A stretch of DNA of 57,337 bases from Alphaproteobacteria bacterium (lineage in GTDB: Bacteria > Pseudomonadota > Alphaproteobacteria > Sphingomonadales > Sphingomonadaceae): the NCBI GenBank assembly GCA_018823905.1, contig JAHJHL010000176.1, forward strand, positions 1 through 57,337, read 5' to 3'. Below, one piece after another: positions 1-9,085 of the stretch (the stretch's first letter is position 1; the number at the start of each line of letters is the position of its first letter). Under the pieces are notes generated by a model. The model worked only from the letters and a program-made list of their open reading frames with translations. It made no database searches and had not been told where the DNA came from. The translations under genes and the position numbers were made by a program.

Positions 1-28
1 CATCGTTGCGGCTGGACGCACGGGAGAG

Positions 29-48
29 ATCCCGGCCTTCGCCGGGAT
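29..48. repeat. short palindromic intergenic repeat
   Basis: A perfect 8-bp inverted repeat (ATCCCGGC / GCCGGGAT) with a CTTC loop. It lies in the non-coding start of the window, before the DUF2066 gene. It resembles the CCTTCGCCGGG-type palindromes seen again near 5.7 and 8.9 kb. It could be a dispersed repeat or the terminator of an upstream gene outside the window; there is no T-run on the plus strand. Confidence 0.5.
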
Positions 49-93
49 GACGAGATGGAAATTGATGGCGCTGAGGGCTGAGCAAAGACTGAA

Positions 94-1365
94 ATGATTT
101 CCGTTGCTTCCCTTCCTTTCATGCTGCGTACCCCGTCTGTCGGTAAGCCGCGCGATAATCGCTGGCTGGCGCTTTTCGGCCTGTTCTTCGCGATCCTGCT
201 CGTCGGCGTCGTCGAGGGACAGATCAGCAGGGGCAATCGCGGCATCACCCCGATCAACAGCAGCGGCGATTTCTTGGCCAGCGGCATTCTGGTCGACGTC
301 ACCGGCGACAATGCCGATGACGCGCGGACCAAGGGCTGGCGCGAGGCGCAGCGCAAAGGCTGGACCCAGCTCTATCGCAAGTTGAACGGCAGCGACGGTC
401 CGGCGCTCGGCGATTCGGTGCTCGACGGCATCGTCACCGCGATCGTCGTCGAGGAAGAACAGATCGGCCCGCGTCGCTATGTCGCGCGCCTGGGCGTCCA
501 GTTCGACCGCGTCCGCGCCGGACAGATATTGGGCGTCAGCGGCCGGACGCTCCGTTCGCCGCCCTTGCTCGTGATTCCCGTCTATTCGATCGACGGCATC
601 CCGCAGGTGTTCGAACAGCGTAGCGCCTGGCAGCGCGCTTGGGCCGAGTACAATACGGGCCAAAGCGCGATCGACTATGTCCGCACCGCGGGCACTGGCG
701 CCGACACGCTGTTGCTCAATGCTGGCCAGACCGGGCGCCGCGGGCGCGTCTGGTGGCGGGTCATTCTCGACCAATATGGCGCTGCCGACGTGCTGACCCC
801 GATCGCGCGCGTCGAATATTCTTATCCGGGCGGGCCGATCAAAGGCACTTTCACCGCGCGCTTCGGCCCCGACAGCAAGCTGATTTCCAGCTTCACGATG
901 ACCGGCCCCAGCCCGGCGGCGCTTCCCGACATGATGGAAAAAGCCGTCGCGCGCATGGACCGCATCTATATCGACGCGCTGGCGGCGGGCGTGCTGCGCA
1001 CCGACACCTATCTTGTCCTCGAAAAGCCGGTCGAGCGCGAAGACCTGCCCGAGGAGGCCGCGACCACCGATGAGGACGCGCTGCCCAGCGAAACCGACAG
1101 CAGCGTTCCGACCACCGCGCCCGTCGGCGTACAGAGCTTCACCGTCCAGTACAGCTCGCCCGACGTCGAATCGGTGACTGCGACCGAGCGAGCGGTAGGC
1201 GGCATCGCGGGGGTTCAGTCGGCATCGACCACCAGCCTCGCGCTCGGCGGCACATCGGTTATGCGCGTGACCTTCCGCGGCGACATCGCAGCGCTCAGTG
1301 CCGCGCTCGGGGCGCGCGGGTATAAGGTGCAGGAGGGCGGCAGCACGCTGCGGATCAGCCGCTGA
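94..1365 (+). CDS. DUF2066 domain-containing protein
   Basis: A 423-residue protein of unknown function that matches the DUF2066 family in its central part. A hydrophobic segment at about residues 25-42 looks like a signal anchor, so the body is probably periplasmic. The C-terminal third is acidic and low in complexity (about residues 315-345), followed by a small compact domain. ATG 94 is taken as start; ATG 121 is a plausible alternative, since both leave the hydrophobic segment intact. The stop overlaps the start of hdaA in a TGATG arrangement, so the two are probably translationally coupled. Family assignment rests on sequence memory and gene context; no biochemical role can be stated. 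Confidence 0.75.
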   Translation: MISVASLPFMLRTPSVGKPRDNRWLALFGLFFAILLVGVVEGQISRGNRGITPINSSGDFLASGILVDVTGDNADDARTKGWREAQRKGWTQLYRKLNGSDGPALGDSVLDGIVTAIVVEEEQIGPRRYVARLGVQFDRVRAGQILGVSGRTLRSPPLLVIPVYSIDGIPQVFEQRSAWQRAWAEYNTGQSAIDYVRTAGTGADTLLLNAGQTGRRGRVWWRVILDQYGAADVLTPIARVEYSYPGGPIKGTFTARFGPDSKLISSFTMTGPSPAALPDMMEKAVARMDRIYIDALAAGVLRTDTYLVLEKPVEREDLPEEAATTDEDALPSETDSSVPTTAPVGVQSFTVQYSSPDVESVTATERAVGGIAGVQSASTTSLALGGTSVMRVTFRGDIAALSAALGARGYKVQEGGSTLRISR

Positions 1366-2013
1366 TGGCGCGCTCGACCAGCCAGATCGCTCTGCCGCTC
1401 GACTGGAGCGCCGGGGGTAACAACGACGCTCCGCTGGTGATCGGGACCAGCAACGCCGATGCGATCCGCTATCTACGCCACGTCGCGACCTGGCCGGTGC
1501 GAACCGCGGTGCTCACCGGCCCGCGCGGGTCGGGGCGCAGCCTGATCGGAAGGCTCTTTGCCGCCGAAACCGGGGGGCGGGTGATCGACGGGCATGACAG
1601 CGTGCCCGAAGAAGAGATTTTCCATGCGTGGAACGCCGCCCAATCGTCGAACATCCCCCCTGATCATCGCCGACTCGCCGCCGTCCGAATGGGGCATTGC
1701 GCTGCCCGACCTCGCTTCACGGCTGCGCGCGGTGCCGGTGCTGGCGATCGCCGAGCCCGACGATTGCCTCGCGCGCGACCTGATCGAGGCATTGTTCGCG
1801 CAGCGCGGTATTGCGCTGGCGCCCGAAGTCGCCGCCTATATCGTGCCGCGGATGGAGCGCAGCTATGCGATGATCCACCGCGTCGTCGCCGCACTCGACG
1901 CCGCGTCGCTCGAACAGGGACGGCGGGTCGGCATTCGTCTTACGCGTGAAACATTACTGTCACAGGGGCTGATCGATCCCGATCTGCTCGAACGACAGGA
2001 CCATGACGCATGA
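1365..2013 (+). CDS. hdaA: HdaA, DnaA-related regulatory inactivator (frameshifted)
   Basis: Hda-type proteins bind the beta clamp and stimulate DnaA-ATP hydrolysis, preventing re-initiation. The N-terminus carries a clamp-binding motif (QIALPL, residues 7-12) and a P-loop-like TGPRGSGRS near residue 50. The frame opened at 1365 is homologous only to about position 1655; after that the family-like sequence (LIIADSPPSEWGIAL onward) continues in the +1 frame to the stop at 2013. The break is at a run of six C (about 1655-1660), and removing one C restores a continuous protein of about 215 residues. The 3' end overlaps ppk1 by 4 bp. The gene is either a sequencing or assembly error or a real recent frameshift; the first seems likelier because both halves look intact. 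Confidence 0.82.
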
Positions 2014-4178
2014 CACTCTCCGGACAGCCCCTTCGCGCCGATAATGACGCCAATACGGGGCTTCCGTCCCTCGGACCCGAACGCTTCTTCAACCGCGAAC
2101 TCAGCTGGCTGGCGTTTAACCGCCGCGTGATGGAGGAGGCGCGCAATCCCGCGCATCCTTTGCTCGAACGGCTGCGCTTCCTGTCGATTTCGGGCAGCAA
2201 CCTCGACGAATTTTTCATGGTCCGCGTCGCGGGTTTGAAGGGACAGCAGCTGCAGGGGATCGACGATCCCTCGGCCGACGGTCGCTCGCCAGGCCAGCAG
2301 CTCGCCGAAATCGAGGCCGAGGTGAACCGGCTGGTCGATCAGCAGCAAAGCGAATGGCAACGGCTGCATAAGCTGCTCGGCGAACAGGGGATCGTCGTTC
2401 ACGGCACCGGGTCCGACCGCGAACCGCTGCGCGCCGCGCTGCGCCAATATTTCATCGACCAGATTTTCCCGATTCTGACCCCGCAGGTGCTCGATCCGGC
2501 GCATCCCTTTCCTTTCATTCCCAACCGCGGCCTGGGGATCATTTTCGACCTGCAACGCAAGGCGACCGGCGAGACGGTGCGCGAACTGGTGCTGATCCCC
2601 GCGGCGCTGCCGCGCTTCGTCGCGGTGCCGGGGCAGGCGCAGGCCTTTGTGCCGATCGAATATCTGATCGAGATTTTCGGCGACCTGCTGTTCCCAGGTT
2701 TCACCATCCGCTCGCTCGGCGTGTTCCGCATCATCCGCGACAGCGATATCGAGTTGGAGGAAGAGGCGGAAGATCTGGTGCGCCTGTTCCGCACTGCGAT
2801 CCGCCGCCGTCGCCGCGGCCGCGTCATTCTGCTCGAACTCGAGGCCGATATGCCCGGTGAGATTGCCGAAGTGCTCAACGCCGATATTCAGGGGCATGAG
2901 GCAATCGTCGCCAAGATCGGCGGTTTCGTCGGGCTGGCGGCGCTGTCCGCGCTCGTCGATGTCGATCGCCCCGACCTCAAATTCCCCGCCTATTCGGCGC
3001 GCTTCCCCGAACGCATCCGCGAACATGGCGGCGATTGTTTTGCGGCGATCCGCAGCAAGGACATCCTGGTCCACCATCCCTATGAAAGTTTTGACGTGGT
3101 GCTGGCGTTTCTGCGTCAGGCCGCCGCCGATCCCGACGTGGTCGCGATCAAGCAGACGCTGTATCGTGCCGGCGACCAGTCGCCGGTCATCCGCGCGCTG
3201 ATCGAGGCGGCCGAGGCGGGCAAGTCGGTCACCGCGGTGGTCGAGCTCAAGGCACGCTTCGACGAGGAGCAGAATCTGCTCTGGGCGAACCAACTCGAAC
3301 GCGCCGGGGTGCAGGTCGTGTACGGCTTCATCGAGTGGAAAACCCACGCCAAGATTTCGATGGTGGTGCGCCGCGAAGGGCAGGGGTATCGCACCTATTG
3401 CCACTTTGGCACCGGCAACTACCACCCGGTGACCGCGCGCATTTATACCGATCTCAGCTTCTTCACCGCCGACCCGCGTGCCGGGCGCGATGCCGCGCAG
3501 CTGTTCAACTATATCACCGGCTATGTCGAACCCGAACGGCTCGATATGATCACCATGTCGCCGCTCAACATGCGCGCGCATCTGTGCGACCTGATCGACG
3601 CCGAAATCGCGGCGGCGAAGGCCGGACAGCCCTCGGGCGTGTGGGCGAAGATGAACAGCCTGGTCGATCCCGACATCATCGACAAATTATACGAGGCGAG
3701 CGTGGCGGGGGTGCCGATCGAACTGATCGTCCGCGGCATCTGTTGCCTGCGCCCCGACGTCCCCGGCCTGTCGGAAACGATCCGCGTCAAATCGGTGGTC
3801 GGGCGTTTTCTCGAACATAGCCGCGTCTGGGCGTTCGCCAACGGCGCATCGCTGCCGAACCAGCGCGCCAAGCTGTACATCAGCAGCGCCGACTGGATGC
3901 CGCGCAACTTCGATCGCCGCGTCGAATATATGATCCCGATTGAGAATCCGACCGTCCACGACCAGATTCTGGACCAGGTTCTGGTCGCGAACCTGATCGA
4001 CAATGAACAAAGCTGGGTGCTGCAATCCGACGGCACCTATGTCCGTACAAGCCCGGGCGACAAGCCATTCAATCTGCACCATTATTTTATGAACAACCCG
4101 TCGCTGTCAGGCCGCGGGACGGCGCTCCACAAGCGCCAGGACGTCCCGACCCTCGCCTTCGACATGCGCGATGATTGA
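2010..4178 (+). CDS. ppk1: polyphosphate kinase 1
   Basis: PPK1 reversibly transfers the gamma phosphate of ATP to inorganic polyphosphate. The 722-residue length is normal. The N-terminal domain opens with the typical FFNRELSWLAFNRRV block (about residues 27-41). The catalytic histidine region KTHAKISMVVRREG is present, placing the phosphorylated His near residue 446. It is followed by the conserved HFGTGNYHPVTARIYTD segment. The gene overlaps hdaA by ATGA and the exopolyphosphatase gene by 8 bp, so ppk1 and ppx are almost certainly co-transcribed and coupled. A PPK2 gene lies 8.7 kb downstream. Confidence 0.97.
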   Translation: MTLSGQPLRADNDANTGLPSLGPERFFNRELSWLAFNRRVMEEARNPAHPLLERLRFLSISGSNLDEFFMVRVAGLKGQQLQGIDDPSADGRSPGQQLAEIEAEVNRLVDQQQSEWQRLHKLLGEQGIVVHGTGSDREPLRAALRQYFIDQIFPILTPQVLDPAHPFPFIPNRGLGIIFDLQRKATGETVRELVLIPAALPRFVAVPGQAQAFVPIEYLIEIFGDLLFPGFTIRSLGVFRIIRDSDIELEEEAEDLVRLFRTAIRRRRRGRVILLELEADMPGEIAEVLNADIQGHEAIVAKIGGFVGLAALSALVDVDRPDLKFPAYSARFPERIREHGGDCFAAIRSKDILVHHPYESFDVVLAFLRQAAADPDVVAIKQTLYRAGDQSPVIRALIEAAEAGKSVTAVVELKARFDEEQNLLWANQLERAGVQVVYGFIEWKTHAKISMVVRREGQGYRTYCHFGTGNYHPVTARIYTDLSFFTADPRAGRDAAQLFNYITGYVEPERLDMITMSPLNMRAHLCDLIDAEIAAAKAGQPSGVWAKMNSLVDPDIIDKLYEASVAGVPIELIVRGICCLRPDVPGLSETIRVKSVVGRFLEHSRVWAFANGASLPNQRAKLYISSADWMPRNFDRRVEYMIPIENPTVHDQILDQVLVANLIDNEQSWVLQSDGTYVRTSPGDKPFNLHHYFMNNPSLSGRGTALHKRQDVPTLAFDMRDD

Positions 4179-5667
4179 AACTTTGGGACTGTTGCGAACC
4201 TCAAAACAGGCGGTCCATCGCTCCGCCGTCATCGACATCGGATCGAACTCGGTCCGCCTCGTCGTCTATGAAGGACCGGCGCGCGCGCCCGCGGTGATCT
4301 TCAACGAAAAGGTCGCGGCGGGGCTGGGCCGCGGGCTCTCGATCGACGGCCGTATCGCCGACGAGGATGCCGCGCGCGGCCTGACCGCGCTGCGCCGCTA
4401 CGCGCTGCTCGCGAGGCATATGGAGGTCAAGAACCTGCAATGCGTCGCCACCGCCGCGGTGCGCGATGCCGAAAACGGTCCCGAGTTTATCGCCAGCGCC
4501 GCCGAGGCTGGGCTGAAAATTCGCCTGCTGTCAGGCGAAGAAGAGGCCGAAGCGGCGGGCTATGGCGTGCTCTCTGCTATCCCCGACGCGCACGGCATCG
4601 CGGTCGACCTTGGCGGTGGCAGTCTTGAGCTGGCCGAGGTGGTCAATGGCCAAGTCGGGCGCCGCGCGTCCTTCCCGCTCGGGGTGCTGCGCCTGCCCGC
4701 GCTGCGCAAGGAAGGGCAACAGACGTTCGAGCGCGCGGTTCGCAAGTTGTTGCGCGCGGCGGGCTGGCCCAACGGGATGACGGGGTTGCCGCTCTATCTG
4801 GTCGGCGGATCGTGGCGCGCGCTGTCGCGTCTTGACCTGGAACTGACGCAGGATCCGCTCGCGGTGCTCGACCAGCACAGCTTGCCGCGCGCGGCCTTGC
4901 GGCGGCTCGTTCGCGCGACCAACCGGCTGACGTTCGAGGAATTGCGGGCGATCCCCGGTATGGCGTCGAACCGTGCCGCGGCCTTGCCCGATGCGGCGGC
5001 CTTGCTCGCGGCGCTGGTGAACATTCTCGACGTCCCCGAAATGACGGTGTCGTCGTCAGGGCTGCGCGAGGGCCTGCTCTATCAGGCGCTCGATGCCGAA
5101 ACGCGCGCGCAGGATCCACTGATCGTCGCCGCCGAATTCGAAGGCCGCCGCCTCGCGCGCTTTGCGCCGCACGGCCGCGCGATCACTGAATGGATCGCGC
5201 CGCTGTTTACCGGCGAGGCGCCCGCCGACAACCGCGTCCGGCTCGCCGCCAGTCTGCTTAGCGACGTTGCCTGGTCGGCCAACCCCGACTTCCGCGCCGA
5301 ACGCGGGACCGAGATCGGCCTGCACGGCAATTGGCGCGGCATCGATATTCCGGGGCGTATCCTGCTCGCGCGCGCGCTCCATGCCGGGTTCGGCGGCGCC
5401 GACAGCGATTTTCCCGACATGGGGCCGCTGGTGGCGCCCGATCGACTGGCGCGGGCGCGGCAATGGGGACTCGCGATCCGGTTGGCGCAGCGGTTGACCG
5501 GCGGGGTCGAGGCGCCGCTGAAGGCCAGCCATATAGAGCTCGTCGATGGCAAGCTGCGGCTCAGCCTCGACAAGGGCTGGCATCATCTGGCGGGTGAATC
5601 GGTCGACCGCCGTTTGCGTTCGCTGGCGCAAGCGCTGGATACGAAGCCGGAGATGGTGCTGCTTTAA
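4171..5667 (+). CDS. ppx: exopolyphosphatase, Ppx/GppA family
   Basis: Ppx/GppA proteins release phosphate from polyphosphate chain ends or hydrolyse pppGpp. The ASKHA-fold phosphate-binding segments are visible: VIDIGSNSVRLVVYEG near residues 21-36 and AVDLGGGSLELAEV near residues 145-158. An HD-like C-terminal region follows and total length is 498 residues, typical of the long form. It overlaps the 3' end of ppk1, pairing synthesis and degradation of polyphosphate in one transcript. A dispersed palindromic repeat follows directly. Whether the enzyme prefers polyphosphate or pppGpp cannot be told from sequence alone, but the ppk1 context favours polyphosphate. Confidence 0.93.
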   Translation: MIETLGLLRTSKQAVHRSAVIDIGSNSVRLVVYEGPARAPAVIFNEKVAAGLGRGLSIDGRIADEDAARGLTALRRYALLARHMEVKNLQCVATAAVRDAENGPEFIASAAEAGLKIRLLSGEEEAEAAGYGVLSAIPDAHGIAVDLGGGSLELAEVVNGQVGRRASFPLGVLRLPALRKEGQQTFERAVRKLLRAAGWPNGMTGLPLYLVGGSWRALSRLDLELTQDPLAVLDQHSLPRAALRRLVRATNRLTFEELRAIPGMASNRAAALPDAAALLAALVNILDVPEMTVSSSGLREGLLYQALDAETRAQDPLIVAAEFEGRRLARFAPHGRAITEWIAPLFTGEAPADNRVRLAASLLSDVAWSANPDFRAERGTEIGLHGNWRGIDIPGRILLARALHAGFGGADSDFPDMGPLVAPDRLARARQWGLAIRLAQRLTGGVEAPLKASHIELVDGKLRLSLDKGWHHLAGESVDRRLRSLAQALDTKPEMVLL

Positions 5668-5675
5668 GGTCGTCC

Positions 5676-5765
5676 CGTCGCCTCCGCGAATGCGGGGGCC
5701 ATTATCGTTTTGCGCAGCGACGCAGGAGAAGGCTGCCTGCGGCCTCCGCCTTCGCGGGGGCGACG
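5676..5765. repeat. dispersed GC-rich palindromic intergenic repeat
   Basis: Two related arms face each other: CGCCTCCGCGAATGCGGG near 5679 and CTCCGCCTTCGCGGGGGCGACG near 5742. The element fills the space between the convergent ppx and rnd genes. A very similar element lies at 8912-8994. Such small mobile-like palindromes are common in sphingomonads and can also act as bidirectional terminators. Confidence 0.6.
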
Positions 5766-5770
5766 TTTCT

Positions 5771-6958
5771 TTAAGCTTCCGCCGCCGTCGCCGCGTCGAT
5801 CTCGCTCATCACCAGCTTGCCGTGCTTGACGGCAAAGCCCATCCGGCCTTCGACCAGATTGAGTGCGGCAAAACCGAACACATCGTAACGCCAGCCCTGC
5901 AACATCGCGATGCCCTCGCGGCCACCCGCCGCGAGCGCTTCCAGCTCGTCGCTGCGCGCGATCAGCCGCGATGCGACGTTGAGTTCGCGGGCGCGGATTT
6001 TCAGGAGCAGTTTCAGCAGGTCGGCGACCAGCGCGCCTTCCTTGCCCAGCCCCGGGCCGCGCGGGGCGCGGTCGGGCATGTCGTCCTTGTCCAGCGGTTT
6101 GGCATTGGCAATTGCATCCATCAACCGCCCGCCGATGTCGTTGCTGCGCCAAGTCGCCGACAGCCCGCGGACGCGGCCCAGGCCGTCCTGATCCTTGGGC
6201 GGATGCGCCGCGATGTCAGCGAGCGTTTCGTCCTTGACGATGCGTCCGCGCGGCAGGTTTTTCGACCGCGCTTCGCGTTCGCGCCAAGCCGCCAGCGCCT
6301 GCAACCGGCCCAGCACATCGGGCTTGCGCGACGGGATTTTGATCCGGTGCCAGGCGTTTTCGGGATCGAGGTTGTAGTTTGACGGATCGGCCAGCTTTTC
6401 CATTTCCTCGTCCAGCCAGTGACCGCGTCCGGTCTTGACCAGCTTGTCGAGCATCATCGGGAAAATCTTGGCGAGATGGGTGACGTCGCCGACCGCATAG
6501 TCGATCTGACGCTTGTCGAGCGGGCGGCGGCTCCAGTCGGTAAAGCGTGCGCCCTTGTCGAGTTGCAGCCCGATCCACGCCTCGACCAGGTTCGAATAAC
6601 CGACCTGCTCGGCCTGGCCGATCGCCATCTGGCCGATCTGGGTGTCGAAAATCGGATGCGGGGTCTTGCCGGTCAGGTTGAAGATAATTTCAACATCCTG
6701 CCCGCCGGCGTGAAAGACCTTGAGCATATCCTCATTGTCGACGAGCAGGTCGAGCAGCGGCTTCAAGTCCATGCCCGGCGCCAGCGGGTCGATTGCCGCG
6801 GCATGCTCGCGGTCGGCGACCTGGATCAGGCACAATTCTGGCCAGAAGGTGTTTTCGCGCATGAATTCGGTATCGACGGCGATGAAATCGCTGTTCCGAA
6901 TGAGGTCGCAGAAAGCGGCGAGCGCGGCGTTGGTTTCGATCAACGGATGGACTTGCAT
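5771..6958 (-). CDS. rnd: ribonuclease D
   Basis: RNase D is a 3'-5' exoribonuclease that trims tRNA precursors and other stable RNAs. The DEDD exonuclease motifs are present: FIAVDTEF near residue 25 (motif I), FHAGGQDVEIIF near residue 85 (motif II) and YAVGDVTHLAKIF near residue 158 (motif III). An HRDC region follows (LQALAAWREREAR), with a second helical domain to residue 395. Length matches the family. The gene is convergent with ppx and divergent from the small membrane-protein gene at 7067. Confidence 0.95.
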   Translation of the reverse strand: MQVHPLIETNAALAAFCDLIRNSDFIAVDTEFMRENTFWPELCLIQVADREHAAAIDPLAPGMDLKPLLDLLVDNEDMLKVFHAGGQDVEIIFNLTGKTPHPIFDTQIGQMAIGQAEQVGYSNLVEAWIGLQLDKGARFTDWSRRPLDKRQIDYAVGDVTHLAKIFPMMLDKLVKTGRGHWLDEEMEKLADPSNYNLDPENAWHRIKIPSRKPDVLGRLQALAAWREREARSKNLPRGRIVKDETLADIAAHPPKDQDGLGRVRGLSATWRSNDIGGRLMDAIANAKPLDKDDMPDRAPRGPGLGKEGALVADLLKLLLKIRARELNVASRLIARSDELEALAAGGREGIAMLQGWRYDVFGFAALNLVEGRMGFAVKHGKLVMSEIDAATAAEA

Positions 6959-7066
6959 AGCGCGCCTATACAGCTAGTTGAAAGGAACGGGCAGGAAAAA
7001 TTGCCCGTACTCTTCGGGTCGCGGAACCGGAATACCGGTCAGGGGAAAAACGAAGGGATTTGGGGC

Positions 7067-7396
7067 ATGATGTGGGTCGGTTGGGCGCTGGCTGCGCTCG
7101 GTTTTGCGCTGCTTGTCGGGCAATATGCGGCGGGGCATGCGGACATTTTCGTCTCGATCGCCAATCCGCGGCCGCTCGACGAAGAATCGATGGTGGTGAC
7201 GCTGAAAGGCTGGGGCTTTGCGGCGCAGGCGGCGCAGCCGTTTGTCACGCCCGAATCCGACCACGGCCTGTGCGATGTCCGCGTCTTCGCAACGCGGCGG
7301 CAGATGCTGGTCGCCATCGCGACTTTCGGTTTCCTGCGCCCGGTCACCGTAACGTGGCGCGCGCATGCCGGCGTGCTGCCGCTGGGAGACGCCTGA
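7067..7396 (+). CDS. small membrane-anchored hypothetical protein
   Basis: A 109-residue protein with an N-terminal transmembrane helix (MMWVGWALAALGFALLVGQ) and a soluble remainder. No family is recognised. Its TGA overlaps the ATG of the flavin oxidase gene (ATGA at 7396), so the pair is translationally coupled and the protein may be a partner or anchor of that enzyme. Start choice is between ATG 7067 and ATG 7070. Confidence 0.7.
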   Translation: MMWVGWALAALGFALLVGQYAAGHADIFVSIANPRPLDEESMVVTLKGWGFAAQAAQPFVTPESDHGLCDVRVFATRRQMLVAIATFGFLRPVTVTWRAHAGVLPLGDA

Positions 7397-8907
7397 TGCC
7401 GATCGTACGACTCGGCAATGAAGGGCGCTGGACCAATTATCACGGCACCGGCACCTGCGAGGCGGCGACGCGGTTTGCGCTGCGTAGCGGCGATGCGCCG
7501 CGCGGGCGCGACGAGATCGCGATTGCTGCCGGATCAGTACAGGACTGGCTGGTCGAGGCGGCGGCTGCAAAGCGGCGCGTCCGTCCGCTCGGGGCGGGTT
7601 GGTCACCGTCGAACATCAATATCGCATCGCAATGCTGGTTGCTCCACACGCGCCGCTTCAACCGCTGCTTCCTTATCGATGCCGCTGACGTCCGCCCCGG
7701 CGTCAACGCCGACGGCTTGATGCTGGTCGAGGCGGGGGCGCTCGTTGACGAAGTGTCGGACAAGTTCGAGGCGCAAGGGCGTTCATTGTGGACCAGCGGC
7801 GCAGGCAACGGTCAAACCTTTGCGGGTGCGTGTGCCACCGGCACTCACGGGTCGATGATCGCCAGCGGCGGCATCCAGGATCATATTCGCGCAGTGCAGA
7901 TTGTGACCCCTGCGGGCATCCACTGGATCGAACCCGCAACCGGTGTGATGACCGACGCCTTTGTCGCCGCGACGGGATCGACGGTGTTGCGCGACGACGC
8001 CCTCTTTGCGGCGGCGCAACTGCCCATGGGATCGCTCGGCATCATTACCGCGCTGGTCGTGGACAGTGTGCCGAAATTCCTGGTTCGCCCGATCCAGAAT
8101 CTGCGCAAGGTTGATCGCGCGGCGCTGGGTTGGCTGGCGGCCGGTGATTTTCGGCGCTTCTCGGCCAACTATGCGCTCGATCAGGATCCCGATTTTGTCC
8201 AGATGATCGTCAACCCCTACAAGCCGTTCAAACGCCCGGCGATGCTGCGCTTCCTTTATCGCGAGCCCTGGCGCGACGATTATCCGCGCGCCACGCCGGG
8301 GCAGTTGGGGGCAGGCTATGACGCGCTCAGCCTGCTCGGGCGCCTGCTCGACGATTACCCGTGGGCGCGCGGCGCATTGCTGCAATTTGCGATGAAACAG
8401 GGCTATGCGAGCGGTCCCGATGTCGATGCGCCACCGGTTTATGGCAGCTGGGGGGAGGGGCTCGACACCCATCGCCCCCTCGCCGACCTGTTCAACGCAT
8501 CCGTCACGATCGACCGCGCCGATCTGGCGCATGCGTTCGAGTTGATCTGCGCCGTCTATGCACGCCACGGCGGTTCGACCGTCGTCACCGTGCGCTTCAT
8601 GGCGCGCGCCGAAGGGCTGCTGGCGCCCGCGCGTTTCCCGCACAATGCGGTGATCGATTTTGATGGTCCGCGCAGTGCGCGCACTGCCGACGCCTATGCG
8701 CGCGTCGTCGAACGTCTCGATGCCGAGGGGATCGCCTTCACGCGCCATTGGGCCAAAAGCTGTCGCCTCGACGCAGCCCGCGTCGCCGCCGATTATGGCG
8801 AGGATTTTCGCCGCTGGCGCGCGGCGCGCGACCGGCTGCTGCCCGATCCGGAGCACCGGGCGCTGTTCGGTAGCGCGGTGCTCGATGGACTGGGGCTGAC
8901 GTGTTGA
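7396..8907 (+). CDS. FAD-binding oxidoreductase, aldonolactone oxidase-like
   Basis: A 503-residue flavoprotein of the VAO/PCMH fold. The FAD-binding half runs to about residue 215 and includes GAGWSPSNIN near residue 70, the LVEAGALVDEV segment and the GACATGTHGSM signature near residue 150. The latter resembles the GTHGS motif of L-gulono- and D-arabinono-lactone oxidases. The C-terminal half fits an ALO-type substrate domain (YGEDFRRWRAARDRLLPDP near the end). It probably oxidises a sugar lactone or related polyol with oxygen or another acceptor, but the substrate is unknown. It is coupled to the upstream small membrane protein; a palindromic repeat follows. Confidence 0.82.
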   Translation: MPIVRLGNEGRWTNYHGTGTCEAATRFALRSGDAPRGRDEIAIAAGSVQDWLVEAAAAKRRVRPLGAGWSPSNINIASQCWLLHTRRFNRCFLIDAADVRPGVNADGLMLVEAGALVDEVSDKFEAQGRSLWTSGAGNGQTFAGACATGTHGSMIASGGIQDHIRAVQIVTPAGIHWIEPATGVMTDAFVAATGSTVLRDDALFAAAQLPMGSLGIITALVVDSVPKFLVRPIQNLRKVDRAALGWLAAGDFRRFSANYALDQDPDFVQMIVNPYKPFKRPAMLRFLYREPWRDDYPRATPGQLGAGYDALSLLGRLLDDYPWARGALLQFAMKQGYASGPDVDAPPVYGSWGEGLDTHRPLADLFNASVTIDRADLAHAFELICAVYARHGGSTVVTVRFMARAEGLLAPARFPHNAVIDFDGPRSARTADAYARVVERLDAEGIAFTRHWAKSCRLDAARVAADYGEDFRRWRAARDRLLPDPEHRALFGSAVLDGLGLTC

Positions 8908-8911
8908 CACA

Positions 8912-8994
8912 CCGTCGCCCCCGCGAAGGCGGGGGCCGCAAGAGGCCTTTAGCAAGGTTGCCGGCGGCCCCCGCCTTCGCCGGGGCGACGAGCA
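8912..8994. repeat. dispersed GC-rich palindromic intergenic repeat
   Basis: Arms CGTCGCCCCCGCGAAGGCGGGGGCC (8912 onward) and GGCCCCCGCCTTCGCCGGGGCGACG (8970 onward) face each other and also contain their own short palindromes. The element is of the same type as 5676-5765. It separates the flavin oxidase gene from the aspS promoter and may serve as terminator of the former. Confidence 0.65.
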
Positions 8995-9000
8995 GAACCC

Positions 9001-9030
9001 TTGACAAATCGCTCCCCGCGCTGCCTTAGG
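9001..9030 (+). promoter_or_regulatory. candidate aspS promoter
   Basis: A perfect TTGACA -35 hexamer lies at 9001-9006, directly after the repeat and 80 bp before the aspS start. The -10 element is weak (around CTTAGG/TTAGGC, 18-19 bp downstream), so only the -35 is convincing. Confidence 0.4.
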
Positions 9031-9085
9031 CGCGGCCATATCGGCGCGTTTTTTCGCGCGCTCCCGAACCTTGAAAGACGATCTC

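Noticed and set aside
1863-3581. A 572-codon minus-strand open frame
   Set aside because: Antisense to ppk1; no recognisable protein features.
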